DNA from: Ensifer adhaerens
Lineage (GTDB): Bacteria > Pseudomonadota > Alphaproteobacteria > Rhizobiales > Rhizobiaceae
Assembly: GCF_000697965.2 (NCBI RefSeq)
Contig: NZ_CP015881.1
Coordinates: 62,001 to 126,000 of the forward strand
Direction: 5' to 3'
DNA length: 64,000 nucleotides
Shown here: piece by piece, positions 10,354-18,224 of the stretch
Layout: the number at the start of each line of letters is the position of its first letter
How positions within the stretch are numbered: the first letter of the stretch is position 1
The notes under the pieces: model-generated
Told to the model about the DNA's origin: nothing
Databases searched by the model: none
What the model saw: the letters and a program-made list of their open reading frames with translations, nothing else
Made by a program: the position numbers and the translations under genes

Positions 10354-11313
10354 TTAGGCCGTGATATGGGGTGGCCTTGCCGGCCATGCCAGGCTTTCGT
10401 CGATCGCCAGGCGATCGGCGGCGCATTCCTGGGCAAGAAAGTCGATGAAGGTGCGAACGGAGGGCAGTAGCCCGCGCCGCGAAGGAAAGACGGCGTGCAC
10501 GACGCCGGACGCCGGGCGCCATTGCGGCAGCACGGGCACCAGCGTGCCGGCTGCCAGGTCCTTCCAGATCATCATCGTCGGCAGTTGCACGATGCCGGCG
10601 CCGTCGAGCGCCGCTTCGCGTAGCGCCGCCATATCGTCGGTCAGGAAACGTGGCTCGTGGCGGATGACGGCCCGTTCTCCATCGGCGCTTTCCAGCCGCC
10701 ATTCATAGGTGTGCGTGGCCGAAGTCCAGGCAAGACTCGGCAATCCCGTCAGTTGCGCGGGCTCGGCGATCGGCGCCTTCAGAAATCCGGGCCTGGCGAC
10801 GAGATATTGCGAACTGTCGTCGAGCTTGCGCATCACCAGCTCGCTTTTTTCGAGCGGCGGGAACCGGACACGGATCGAAACGTCGAAACCTTCGGCGATC
10901 ACATCCACGCGCCGGTTGGTGCTTTCCAGCTGCAGGCCGATCCGCGGATGGGCGGTCATGAACCGGGCAAAGAGCCGGCCGAACTGGAACGAGATCAATG
11001 CGGTCGGGCAGCTCACCCGGATGATGCCCTGCGGCTCTCCCTGATGCTGCGCGATGAAGGCATCGGCCGCTTCCGCCTCGATTAACACCGCGACGCAGCG
11101 CTGGTAATATTCGCGGCCGACATCGGTAACGAAGAACCGGCGCGGCGAACGCTGGATCAGCCGAACCCCGATCCGGTCTTCCAGCATCGCAATGCGCCGG
11201 CTCAGCCGGGATTTCTGCGTACCGGTTGCCCGTGCCGCAGCCGCAAAGCCGCCATGATCCACGACTTGGACAAAATAATAGAGGTCGTTCAGGTCCTGCA
11301 TCGTTCTATTCAT
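10354..11313 (-). CDS. LysR-family transcriptional regulator
   Basis: A 319-residue LysR regulator. The N-terminal helix-turn-helix (about residues 8-65, with FAAAARATGTQKSRLSRRIAMLE) is followed by a substrate-binding domain with GIIRVSCPTALISF. ATG 11313 or ATG 11301 could be the start; neither has a strong ribosome-binding site. It is divergent from the YcaC-like hydrolase gene at 11442, which is the usual arrangement for a LysR protein and its target, so it probably controls that gene. Confidence 0.92.
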   Translation of the reverse strand: MNRTMQDLNDLYYFVQVVDHGGFAAAARATGTQKSRLSRRIAMLEDRIGVRLIQRSPRRFFVTDVGREYYQRCVAVLIEAEAADAFIAQHQGEPQGIIRVSCPTALISFQFGRLFARFMTAHPRIGLQLESTNRRVDVIAEGFDVSIRVRFPPLEKSELVMRKLDDSSQYLVARPGFLKAPIAEPAQLTGLPSLAWTSATHTYEWRLESADGERAVIRHEPRFLTDDMAALREAALDGAGIVQLPTMMIWKDLAAGTLVPVLPQWRPASGVVHAVFPSRRGLLPSVRTFIDFLAQECAADRLAIDESLAWPARPPHITA

Positions 11314-11441
11314 AGGACGCTGCGTCGAAATTCACAATCTTTTGGCGGCAACGGTCCTGCAGTAGCTTACGTTCAATCACAGCAGATCGGCAACGAAGGC
11401 CGCTGGCGGTGATGAAAACAAAACGAAGGAAAGGACTTCCG

Positions 11442-12068
11442 ATGACCAAGCCCTACGTACGCCTCAACAAGGATGATGTTGCCGTCCTGCTCGTCGACCA
11501 TCAGACCGGCCTGTTGTCGCTGGTGCGCGACTTCGACCCGGACAAGTTCAAGAACAATGTCCTGGCGCTCGGTGATCTCGCCAAGTACTTCAAGCTGCCG
11601 ACGGTTCTCACAACCAGCTTCGAGGATGGCCCGAACGGCCCGCTGGTTCCGGAGCTGAAGGAACAGTTTCCCGATGCGCCCTTCATTCCCCGTCCGGGCC
11701 AGATCAACGCCTGGGACAATGAGGACTTCGTCAAGGCGGTGAAGGCCACCGGCAAGAAGCAGCTGCTGATCGCCGGCGTCGTGACCGAGGTCTGCGTGGC
11801 GTTTCCGGCGCTTTCGGCGATCGAGGAAGGCTTCGAGGTCTTCGTGGTGACGGATGCTTCCGGCACCTTCAACGAGGTGACCCGCGATTCCGCCTGGTCG
11901 CGCATGACCGCCGCCGGCGTTCAGCTGATGACCTGGTTCGGCGTTGCCTGTGAGCTGCATCGCGACTGGCGCAACGACATCGAGGGTCTCGGCACGCTAT
12001 TTTCGAACCACATCCCGGACTACCGCAACCTCATCACCAGCTACAACACCATGGCGGCGCGCAAGTAA
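11442..12068 (+). CDS. Isochorismatase-family hydrolase, YcaC-like
   Basis: A 208-residue cysteine hydrolase, the same length as E. coli YcaC. The catalytic triad can be traced: Asp in VLLVDHQTGL, a Lys in the FVKAVKATGKKQLL region, and the nucleophilic Cys in AGVVTEVCVAF. ATG 11442 follows AAGGAAAGG; an upstream in-frame ATG at 11409 adds only a lysine-rich leader. YcaC-type proteins form ring-shaped assemblies; the substrate is unknown. It is divergent from a LysR gene and followed by a strong terminator. Confidence 0.88.
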   Translation: MTKPYVRLNKDDVAVLLVDHQTGLLSLVRDFDPDKFKNNVLALGDLAKYFKLPTVLTTSFEDGPNGPLVPELKEQFPDAPFIPRPGQINAWDNEDFVKAVKATGKKQLLIAGVVTEVCVAFPALSAIEEGFEVFVVTDASGTFNEVTRDSAWSRMTAAGVQLMTWFGVACELHRDWRNDIEGLGTLFSNHIPDYRNLITSYNTMAARK

Positions 12069-12091
12069 GACACGCCAGACGATGAACGACG

Positions 12092-12121
12092 AAAGCCCCG
12101 GCCTGGGATGGCCGGGGCTTT
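12092..12121 (+). terminator. Rho-independent terminator
   Basis: A perfect 12-bp stem, AAAGCCCCGGCC (12092-12103) and GGCCGGGGCTTT (12110-12121), with loop TGGGAT and a following T. It ends the YcaC-like gene, 24 bases after its stop. The A-rich left flank means it could also stop transcription coming from the convergent MFS gene. Confidence 0.88.
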
Positions 12122-12145
12122 TCGTGTTGTCTGTTGCCGTGGCCT

Positions 12146-13333
12146 TTATGCGCGGCTGGCGGCCTGCTGGGCGTCGTCTTGCACGTCCAGACGGGCCGCG
12201 GGCTTGAGCCGGCCGGTCAAGAGCAGGCTGACGGCGAGGAAGGGCACGAGCACGCCAAGACCGAAGCGCATGCCGCTGTATTCGGCGATCAGGCCGATCA
12301 GCGGCGGCCCGAGCAGGAAGCCGAGCAGCGCGATGAAGGACAGAATGGCGACACTCGCGGCCGCCGGCCGGTCCTTCTGGTCGGCAGCGGCGGTGACGGC
12401 GAAGGGAAAGCCGACGGATACGCCGAAGCCCATGGCAGAAAAGCCGAGAAGCGCTGCCCAGGCGGCGGGGCTTACCACCACGAGAATGAGCCCGCTAATG
12501 CTGGCGATACCGCAGGCACGTGCCACCGCAACCGGGCCGTAGCTCGCCTTCAGCCGGTCGCCGGCAAAGCGCCCGGCAGCCACCATGAAGGCGAAGATCG
12601 AGTAGCCGAAACCGGCGCTGGCGCTGGAAAGCCCGAAGATGTCGCGCAGGAAGACCGCCGACCAGTCGGCGACGGCGCCTTCGGTCATGGTGATGCCAAA
12701 GACGAAGAAGCAGACGCCAAGCAATGCCCAGCCCGGCAGCTTGCGTCTGGAGGGCGCCGCTTCGGCAGCCGCGGCCTCGCCGGTCTTCAGGAGCGGCAGC
12801 TTCCGGGCGAAGTAGACGCTGATCGGCAACATGCCTGCCGCCGTCAGCGGCACCGCCCATTCCGGTGCCACGTGCAGCGCCGCGAAGCCGACGCCAACCA
12901 GGCTGCCGGTCATGATGCCGAGGCTCCAGAAGCCGTGGCAGGTGCTCATGATCAGCTGCCCGGAGTGCTTCTCGATCGCGTCGGCCTCGACATTGAGGCC
13001 GAGTTCGAGCGTCGTCAACGCTGCGCCGACGATGGCGAGCGCCACGAAGAGCACCTCGATGTTCGGGGCCCATGTCGGTAGCCAGACGAGCGCCAGAAAG
13101 ACGACGAAGCCGTAGAGGATGGTCGCACGGCCGCCGATCCAGGCGACAAAACGGCCGGCAAACGGCAGGGTCAGCAGAATGCCGACGGGCATGCCGAGCA
13201 GCGCGATCGCCAGTTCCGCCGGGCCGAGGCCGAGCCTTTGCTGCACGTCGGGAATACGCGGCAGCCAGGCGCCGAAGGCGATCGGTTGCAGGAAGAAGAT
13301 CAGCATGATGAGCCGTTGGTTGGTCATGCGCAT
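12146..13333 (-). CDS. MFS transporter
   Basis: A 395-residue major facilitator protein with about 12 membrane helices. It starts MRMTNQRLIMLIFFLQPIAFGAW and carries a loop 2-3 motif (GRFVAWIGGRA) and a helix 4-5 region LELGLNVEADAIEK similar to YbjJ/FucP-like permeases. A cytoplasmic loop rich in Ala and Glu (about residues 190-205) divides the two halves. The substrate is unknown; the YbjJ-like group is often annotated as sugar or efflux transporters. A palindrome lies about 90 bp upstream of the start. Confidence 0.9.
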   Translation of the reverse strand: MRMTNQRLIMLIFFLQPIAFGAWLPRIPDVQQRLGLGPAELAIALLGMPVGILLTLPFAGRFVAWIGGRATILYGFVVFLALVWLPTWAPNIEVLFVALAIVGAALTTLELGLNVEADAIEKHSGQLIMSTCHGFWSLGIMTGSLVGVGFAALHVAPEWAVPLTAAGMLPISVYFARKLPLLKTGEAAAAEAAPSRRKLPGWALLGVCFFVFGITMTEGAVADWSAVFLRDIFGLSSASAGFGYSIFAFMVAAGRFAGDRLKASYGPVAVARACGIASISGLILVVVSPAAWAALLGFSAMGFGVSVGFPFAVTAAADQKDRPAAASVAILSFIALLGFLLGPPLIGLIAEYSGMRFGLGVLVPFLAVSLLLTGRLKPAARLDVQDDAQQAASRA

Positions 13334-13421
13334 TGTTCCCCGGATAGCGTGTCGCGCGATGCACCCTCGGCAGCGGGCGGGAGCCGTCGAGCCGATGCGG
13401 TATGTGAAGGAATTCTGATAT

Positions 13422-13440
13422 TCTGAAAATTGTTTTCAGA
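13422..13440. promoter_or_regulatory. Perfect palindrome in the MFS/DUF2000 intergenic region
   Basis: TCTGAAAATTGTTTTCAGA is an inverted repeat with 8-base arms around a TTG centre. It lies about 90 bp upstream of the MFS start, inside an AT-richer stretch. The surrounding interval (13334-13637) shows no gene I can support. The site is probably an operator for a dimeric regulator not encoded next to it, though it could also be a weak hairpin. Confidence 0.45.
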
Positions 13441-13637
13441 GCTTGTCGCGCAGGGTGGGTCCCGTCAAGGCGAGAAGAGGCCGTCAAGTCGGAAAGCGCT
13501 GCCTTTCCGAGCGAATGGCTGTTGGTGTTGCGAATGTGTCGCCACCAATCCTGACATTGGTCTGGTTGCGGTGAAAAAAATGTACACGCCGGAAGCGGCG
13601 GGCCCCGACCCGCTGTGCCGTTGCGCGTGTTTTTGCC

Positions 13638-14054
13638 CTATCGCAGCAATTTCAGCGATCCCGTCAGCGATCTGACCCACTTCAGGTCGCCGGCAAGACC
13701 GACGCCGTCAATCGTCTCCTGCGCGAGATCCCGTTCCGGAAATTGCGTCTCGTAGTCCGCATAGCTGTGCAGCGAACGCGCGAAGGCTGGAAACGGCACG
13801 ACGACACGATCGTCTTCTTTCGGCAGTGCCTTCAGGAGCAGTGCACGGATCGTTGCGCCATCGGCCTGGAGGATCGGCACGGGCCGGTTGGAGCTGATGT
13901 CGATGGTGTTCTGCCTGCTGTCCGTCAGCCGCTGGTTACCGAGACCGGGCATCGCCGAGCCGATGCCGATGCAGATCGCTGCGATCGTGTTGGCGAGATG
14001 ACCGGGTGTCAGTTCGGGATTGACGATGATGGCGAGGCGGGTGTCCTGAAGCAC
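13638..14054 (-). CDS. DUF2000 family protein
   Basis: A 138-residue protein of the DUF2000 family, judged by LAIIVNPELTPGHLANTIAAICIGIG at the N-terminus and the FAxxLxSYADYE region. GTG 14054 is the likely start because AGAGGA lies about ten bases before it; an ATG at 14153 would add a non-family arginine-rich leader. The function is unknown. It is divergent from an Lrp/AsnC regulator, a pairing seen often in proteobacteria, so the regulator probably controls it. Confidence 0.8.
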   Translation of the reverse strand: MLQDTRLAIIVNPELTPGHLANTIAAICIGIGSAMPGLGNQRLTDSRQNTIDISSNRPVPILQADGATIRALLLKALPKEDDRVVVPFPAFARSLHSYADYETQFPERDLAQETIDGVGLAGDLKWVRSLTGSLKLLR

Positions 14055-14197
14055 GTGGTCTGTTTCCTCTCTGTTTCTCAAAGGCTGCTGTCGGCCGGGA
14101 GAATAGACCGTGTGGCGAGGCAGTATCTTTCTGATGTTGCGAGAAATTGCCAAGATGGGGTAGATTCATCCCGATAGAGCCGAAAATAAGATAGAAG

Positions 14198-14683
14198 ATG
14201 CCCGCCACCCTGACACCCGCCGATGTAAAGATCCTGACCGCGCTGCAAAGTGACGGGCGCCTGAGCAACCAGGCGCTTTCGGAGGAGGTTGGCATGTCGA
14301 CCTCGCCCTGCTGGCGGCGGGTACGGCAACTGGAGGACGACGGTGTCATCCAGGGCTACATGGCGGTACTCAATCGCCGGGAAATCGGCCTTGGGGTGCT
14401 CGCCTTCATCCGGGTAAAGATCGACAGCCATACGGAGGCGGAGGCGGACGCCTTCGCCGAGGAGGTGATGAAACTCGACAGCGTCGTTGCCTGCTACAGC
14501 ATTGCCGGCGATGCGGATTTTCTCCTCCAGGTCGTCTCTGCCGATCTCGATTCCTATTCGGATTTTGCCATGAAGGTCGTGCGGCGCCTGCCGTGCATCA
14601 AGGAGATGCAGACGACCTTCGTGCTGAAGGAGATCAAGGCCTATGGCGGGCTGCCCCTGCGCGCCTCGGCCGGCCAGCGCTGA
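14198..14683 (+). CDS. Lrp/AsnC-family transcriptional regulator
   Basis: A 161-residue Lrp-type regulator. The winged helix-turn-helix covers about residues 5-60 (LSNQALSEEVGMSTSPCWRRVRQLEDDGVIQGY) and the ligand-binding RAM domain follows, with VVACYSIAGDADFLLQVV. It is divergent from the DUF2000 gene across 143 bp and convergent with a LysR gene. It probably senses an amino acid and controls the DUF2000 gene. Confidence 0.92.
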   Translation: MPATLTPADVKILTALQSDGRLSNQALSEEVGMSTSPCWRRVRQLEDDGVIQGYMAVLNRREIGLGVLAFIRVKIDSHTEAEADAFAEEVMKLDSVVACYSIAGDADFLLQVVSADLDSYSDFAMKVVRRLPCIKEMQTTFVLKEIKAYGGLPLRASAGQR

Positions 14684-14695
14684 CCCAAACGACGG

Positions 14696-15601
14696 TCAGG
14701 AGGCGGAGGCCATCAGCGGGTCTTCCCGGACCACCTGGACAAGGAAATCGAGAACGGTGCGCACGCGTAGCGGCACGTTTCTGCGCGAGGGATAGACGAC
14801 GCTGATCGGCAGGCGCGCCGGCGGGAATGCCGGCATGACGTTGACCAAGCGGCCAGCCTCGATGTCCGGGCAGGCCAGGATATGGGAGAGGATCGCAAGG
14901 CCGTTGCCGGCGAGCACCGCGCGATGCACGGCCACGGCACTGTTGGCGACGAGCCGGGGCGCGATGCGCACGAAAACGTCGCCGGAGCCGTCGGAAAACG
15001 TCCACTGGCGGCCGTCGCCGGCGCGGCTGTAGCAGATGCATTCATGCTTCCCGACGTCGTCGGGAATCTTTGGCGCGGGGCGCCGGTTCAGATAGTCGGG
15101 TGCCGCCACCAGAAACGCGGTCGTCCAGCCGATCCGCCGGCAGATCAGGCCGCCCTCCGACACCGGACCCAAGCGAACCTCCAGATCGATGCCCTCCCCA
15201 ACCAGTTCCGATGGTTCCTCGCGAAACAACATCTCTACGGAAAGCCCCGGATGACGGGCGAGCAGGGCGGCCAGGCGATCGCTCAGATAGAGCCCGAGCG
15301 GCGCGGGCACGGTGAGCCGCACGCGGCCCGCCACGAGGCCGGTCTCGCCGCAGGAAGCCTCGTTCAGAGCATCGACCGCCTCGACAACTTTGAGCGCCAT
15401 CGGGATCATGTGTTCCCCCTCGGCGGTCAGCGCCAGCGCATTCGTCGTCCGGTGCAGAAGACGCATGCTCAGGTGCTCCTCGAGTGCCGAGACCTGGCGT
15501 GATACCGCCGGCTGGGTCAGGCCGAGATCGTTGGCAGCCGCGGAAAACGAGCCGGTCTCCGCCACCCGCAGGAAGGCTCTGAGCGCAGAAACGATGTCCA
15601 T
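14696..15601 (-). CDS. LysR-family transcriptional regulator
   Basis: A 301-residue LysR regulator with an N-terminal helix-turn-helix (MDIVSALRAFLRVAETGSFSAAANDLGLTQPAVSRQVSALEEHL) and a C-terminal effector domain of the CrgA-like group (RVRLTVPAPLGLYLSDRL). It is divergent from the CMD/AhpD-like operon, with 130 bp between starts. That interval also holds two dyads assigned here to the Rrf2 protein, so the LysR protein may be a second controller or may act elsewhere. Confidence 0.92.
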   Translation of the reverse strand: MDIVSALRAFLRVAETGSFSAAANDLGLTQPAVSRQVSALEEHLSMRLLHRTTNALALTAEGEHMIPMALKVVEAVDALNEASCGETGLVAGRVRLTVPAPLGLYLSDRLAALLARHPGLSVEMLFREEPSELVGEGIDLEVRLGPVSEGGLICRRIGWTTAFLVAAPDYLNRRPAPKIPDDVGKHECICYSRAGDGRQWTFSDGSGDVFVRIAPRLVANSAVAVHRAVLAGNGLAILSHILACPDIEAGRLVNVMPAFPPARLPISVVYPSRRNVPLRVRTVLDFLVQVVREDPLMASAS

Positions 15602-15677
15602 CCGGCTTCCCCCAAACGTTTCGACATAAGCCTTATGCGCCGAGTTTACCCCCGGCGCGCTTTACTGTCCATCGATT

Positions 15678-15715
15678 AAGGATATCTTGTATCCATAAGG
15701 ATAACAGATGTCCTT
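15678..15715. promoter_or_regulatory. Two tandem Rrf2-type operator dyads
   Basis: Site one is GGATA-N5-TATCC (15680-15694). Site two is AAGGATAACAGATGTCCTT, that is GGATA-N5-TGTCC (15699-15713) with longer arms. The centres are 19 bp apart. Both lie just before the CMD/AhpD-like gene. A third dyad of the same form stands before the Rrf2 gene itself (18161-18175), so this is the probable target of that regulator. Confidence 0.65.
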
Positions 15716-15731
15716 AATTAGGAGCAAAGCC

Positions 15732-16211
15732 ATGACCCAGCGCCTCAACTACGCCCAGCAGTCACCCGAGTTCTTCAAGAAAATCTCCGACTTCAGCCTC
15801 AGCCTGAAGGACAGCGTCATCGAGCAGACAATCCGCGATCTCGTCAATCTGCGGGCTTCGCAGATCAACGGCTGCGCGTTCTGCGTCGACATGCATGTGA
15901 AGGAGGCGAAGATCCACGGCGAGAGCGAATTGCGCCTCTACCACGTGGCAATCTGGCGGGAATCGAACCTGTTTGCGCCGCGCGAACGCGCAGCACTTGC
16001 CTGGACCGAGGTGCTGACGAAATTGCCCGAGGGCGGCGTTCCGGACGAACTCTATGAGCGCGTGCGCGGCCAGCTTTCGGAAAAGGAGATCTCCGATCTG
16101 ACCTTTTCCATCATGGCCATCAACGCCTGGAACCGCGTCAGCGTCGCGTTCAAGTCCGTGCCCGGTTCGGCCGACAAGCTCTATGGGCTCGACAAGGCCG
16201 GGCTCAACTGA
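15732..16211 (+). CDS. Carboxymuconolactone decarboxylase/AhpD-family protein
   Basis: A 159-residue protein of the alkylhydroperoxidase AhpD-like branch of the CMD family. The redox CxxC motif with its histidine is INGCAFCVDMHVKEA (about residues 40-55). ATG 15732 follows AGGAG at seven bases; a longer reading from 15708 would begin inside an operator dyad. Such proteins reduce peroxides or act as reductases with a thiol partner. It heads an operon with an NmrA-like protein and an exported cupin, controlled most likely by the Rrf2 gene at 17623-18111. Confidence 0.88.
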   Translation: MTQRLNYAQQSPEFFKKISDFSLSLKDSVIEQTIRDLVNLRASQINGCAFCVDMHVKEAKIHGESELRLYHVAIWRESNLFAPRERAALAWTEVLTKLPEGGVPDELYERVRGQLSEKEISDLTFSIMAINAWNRVSVAFKSVPGSADKLYGLDKAGLN

Positions 16212-16267
16212 GCCCGCAGCAACCGTCATGCACGGCGGCGCGATGGGCGCCGCCGATGGAGGATCCC

Positions 16268-17020
16268 ATGAAAATCGTCATCATCGGCGGAACCGGCCTC
16301 ATCGGTTCGAAGACGGTCGAACGCCTGCGCAAGCGCGGACACGAGGTGATTGCCGCCTCCCCGAACACCGGCGTCAATACGATCACGGAAGAGGGGCTCG
16401 CCGAAGCGCTCAGCGGCTGCGACGTCGTCGTCGACCTCGCCAACTCCCCCTCGTTCGAGGACAGGGCGGTGCTCGAATTCTTCGAGACGTCGGGCCGCAA
16501 TCTGCTTGCCGCCGAAAAGGCTGCCGGCGTCAAACACCATATCGCGCTTTCCGTGGTCGGAACCGAGCGGCTGCAGGAAAGCGGCTACTTCCGCGGCAAG
16601 CTTGCGCAGGAAAAGCTGATCGAGGCCGGTGGCATCCCCTACACGATCGTGCACTCGACCCAGTTCATGGAGTTCCTGAGCGGGATCGCGCAATCGGGAA
16701 CCGTCGGCGACCTCGTGCGCCTGTCGCCGGCTTATGTGCAGCCGATCGCGTCAGACGATGTTGCCGATGCCATGACCGACGTGGCGCTTGCCGATCCCGT
16801 CAACGGCACGATCGAGATTGCGGGTCCGGAGCGCTCGCGCCTCAGCGATCTCGTCGCCCGCTATCTCAAGGCGATGGGCGACAATCGCAAGGTCGAGCTG
16901 GACCGGGAGGCGCGCTATTTCGGCGCTCTGCTCGAGGATGGCTCGCTTGTTTCCGACAACAATCCCCGCCTCGGCCGCATCACCTTCGAAGAGTGGTTCG
17001 CAACGGCACCCCGCAAGTAA
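16268..17020 (+). CDS. NmrA-like NAD(P)-binding protein (atypical SDR)
   Basis: A 250-residue Rossmann-fold protein. The dinucleotide-binding motif is KIVIIGGTGLIGSKTV at the N-terminus. The short-chain dehydrogenase Tyr-Lys catalytic pair is not clear, so it belongs to the atypical NmrA/NAD(P)H-azoreductase-like group that senses or uses NAD(P)H. The start at 16268 is preceded by GGAGGA. It sits 56 bp after the CMD/AhpD-like gene and 54 bp before the cupin gene, in one probable operon connected with redox or electrophile stress. Confidence 0.85.
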   Translation: MKIVIIGGTGLIGSKTVERLRKRGHEVIAASPNTGVNTITEEGLAEALSGCDVVVDLANSPSFEDRAVLEFFETSGRNLLAAEKAAGVKHHIALSVVGTERLQESGYFRGKLAQEKLIEAGGIPYTIVHSTQFMEFLSGIAQSGTVGDLVRLSPAYVQPIASDDVADAMTDVALADPVNGTIEIAGPERSRLSDLVARYLKAMGDNRKVELDREARYFGALLEDGSLVSDNNPRLGRITFEEWFATAPRK

Positions 17021-17074
17021 CCGAACCGGAGGCGCGCGCGTCGCGCATCTCCCTCATCTGAAAGGATTTTCGAC

Positions 17075-17482
17075 ATGATCAAGTCTCTCCTCACCACCCT
17101 CGCCGTTACCGCAACCCTGTTCGGGACCGCCGTCGCCGGTGACGCTGCCAAGGTGACGCTCGTCTATGAGCATGAATTGCCGAACGTTCCGGGCAAGAGC
17201 ATTAAGGGCGTTCTGGTGGAATACGGGCCTGGCGGCTCGTCCGATGCGCACACCCATGCGAGCACGGCCTTCATCTATGCGACGGTGCTCGAAGGCTCGA
17301 TCCTCAGCCAGGTCAATGATGGTCCAGTCAAGGAATACAAGGCCGGCGAGAGCTTCTCCGAGAGGCCGGGCGACCGTCACGGCGTCAGCGCCAACGGCAG
17401 CAAGACCGCGCCCGCCAAGCTGCTGGCGGTCTTCGTCGTCGACACCGCCGAAAAGGAACTGACCTTTCCGATGACGAAGTGA
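17075..17482 (+). CDS. Exported cupin-domain protein
   Basis: A 135-residue protein. A signal peptide (IKSLLTTLAVTATLFGTAVA) precedes one cupin barrel with the metal-binding pattern HTHASTAFIYATVLEGS and a second motif PGDRHGVSANGS. Single-domain cupins of this kind may bind a metal and act on small molecules in the periplasm; the reaction is not known. It is the last gene of the CMD/AhpD-NmrA operon and is followed by a terminator. Confidence 0.87.
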   Translation: MIKSLLTTLAVTATLFGTAVAGDAAKVTLVYEHELPNVPGKSIKGVLVEYGPGGSSDAHTHASTAFIYATVLEGSILSQVNDGPVKEYKAGESFSERPGDRHGVSANGSKTAPAKLLAVFVVDTAEKELTFPMTK

Positions 17483-17491
17483 CGCCATGCC

Positions 17492-17528
17492 AAGGGCCGA
17501 CTGCCGATCGCGCAGCCGGCCCTTCTTT
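17492..17528 (+). terminator. Rho-independent terminator after the cupin gene
   Basis: A 13-bp stem with one mismatch, AAGGGCCGACTGC (17492-17504) and GCAGCCGGCCCTT (17512-17524), with a seven-base loop, followed by CTTTC. It closes the CMD/AhpD-NmrA-cupin operon before the converging Rrf2 gene. Confidence 0.75.
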
Positions 17529-17622
17529 CGGCCCAACCGTTGGGGCCAGCCAAGTTTGCCGAGCATCTGCCGGCGCAGGCCTATCTCTACGCTTCGCCTG
17601 CTGAAACCGCGGCCGGCGCCGC

Positions 17623-18111
17623 TCATCCGGCGCGTTCTAGAACCCAGGCAAAGCTTCGCTTCGAGAGATCGGCGGGAATTTCCTTCGAGAGGATTTCCAT
17701 CAGGTCGGACAGGCGCACGCTTCGCAGCTTGTCGCGCCAGGCTTCGTCCGCCTCCCACATGATGCGCGCCACCGCACAGGGGGTCTCGTCGCAGTAACCG
17801 GGCGCCCGGCAGGGATTGTTAGCCCGGATATTGGTGCAGACGAAGGTGCGTGACCTGCCTTCGACCGCCTCGACGATATCGAGGAAAGTCAGTTCCGCCG
17901 GCGCTTTCGCCAGCCGGTAGCCTCCCGAAGGACCGAGGGTCGTGTGGACGAGGCCCGCCTGTGACAGGCTCTGCAGCGCCTTCGACAGATACTCCTTCGG
18001 AAGTCCGTGGAATTCGGCCAGCGCCTTGGTCGATAGGTAGCGGCCCTCGGGCAGGCCGGCGAGAATGGCGCAACAGTGCAACGCCCATTCGACTTGGCTC
18101 TTAAGGATCAT
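17623..18111 (-). CDS. Rrf2-family transcriptional regulator
   Basis: A 162-residue Rrf2 protein starting MILKSQVEWALHCCAILAGL. The winged helix covers the first 80 residues (STKALAEFHGLPKEYLSKALQSLSQAGLV). Three cysteines, CTNIRANNPCRAPGYCDETPC, are spaced as in members that bind an Fe-S cluster or sense redox state. ATG 18111 is preferred because the upstream ATG at 18153 adds an unrelated basic leader. A dyad of the same form as the two before 15732 lies in its own promoter, indicating autoregulation and control of the adjacent operon. Confidence 0.9.
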   Translation of the reverse strand: MILKSQVEWALHCCAILAGLPEGRYLSTKALAEFHGLPKEYLSKALQSLSQAGLVHTTLGPSGGYRLAKAPAELTFLDIVEAVEGRSRTFVCTNIRANNPCRAPGYCDETPCAVARIMWEADEAWRDKLRSVRLSDLMEILSKEIPADLSKRSFAWVLERAG

Positions 18112-18158
18112 ACGCTCTAACGATCTTTTTCGTCCGGCAGATGCCGTCCGCATCTATT

Positions 18159-18175
18159 AAGGACAGAAAATATCC
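18159..18175. promoter_or_regulatory. Rrf2-type operator dyad in the Rrf2 promoter
   Basis: AAGGACAGAAAATATCC holds GGACA-N5-TATCC (18161-18175), matching the two dyads at 15680-15713. It lies 48-64 bp upstream of the Rrf2 start codon and 50 bp before the divergent M23 peptidase gene, so either promoter could be touched. Confidence 0.6.
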
Positions 18176-18224
18176 CTATTTTTTCCCTGTGTAAACAGCG
18201 CCGTCATGTGCAACAGGAGGGATC

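Noticed and set aside
12495-13487. A 330-codon open frame on the - strand in another frame of the MFS gene.
   Set aside because: Arginine-rich shadow; the MFS reading has membrane helices and family motifs.
13430-13680. Overlapping frames of 81 (+) and 71 (-) codons.
   Set aside because: Neither has a ribosome-binding site or protein-like composition; the stretch also holds the palindrome.
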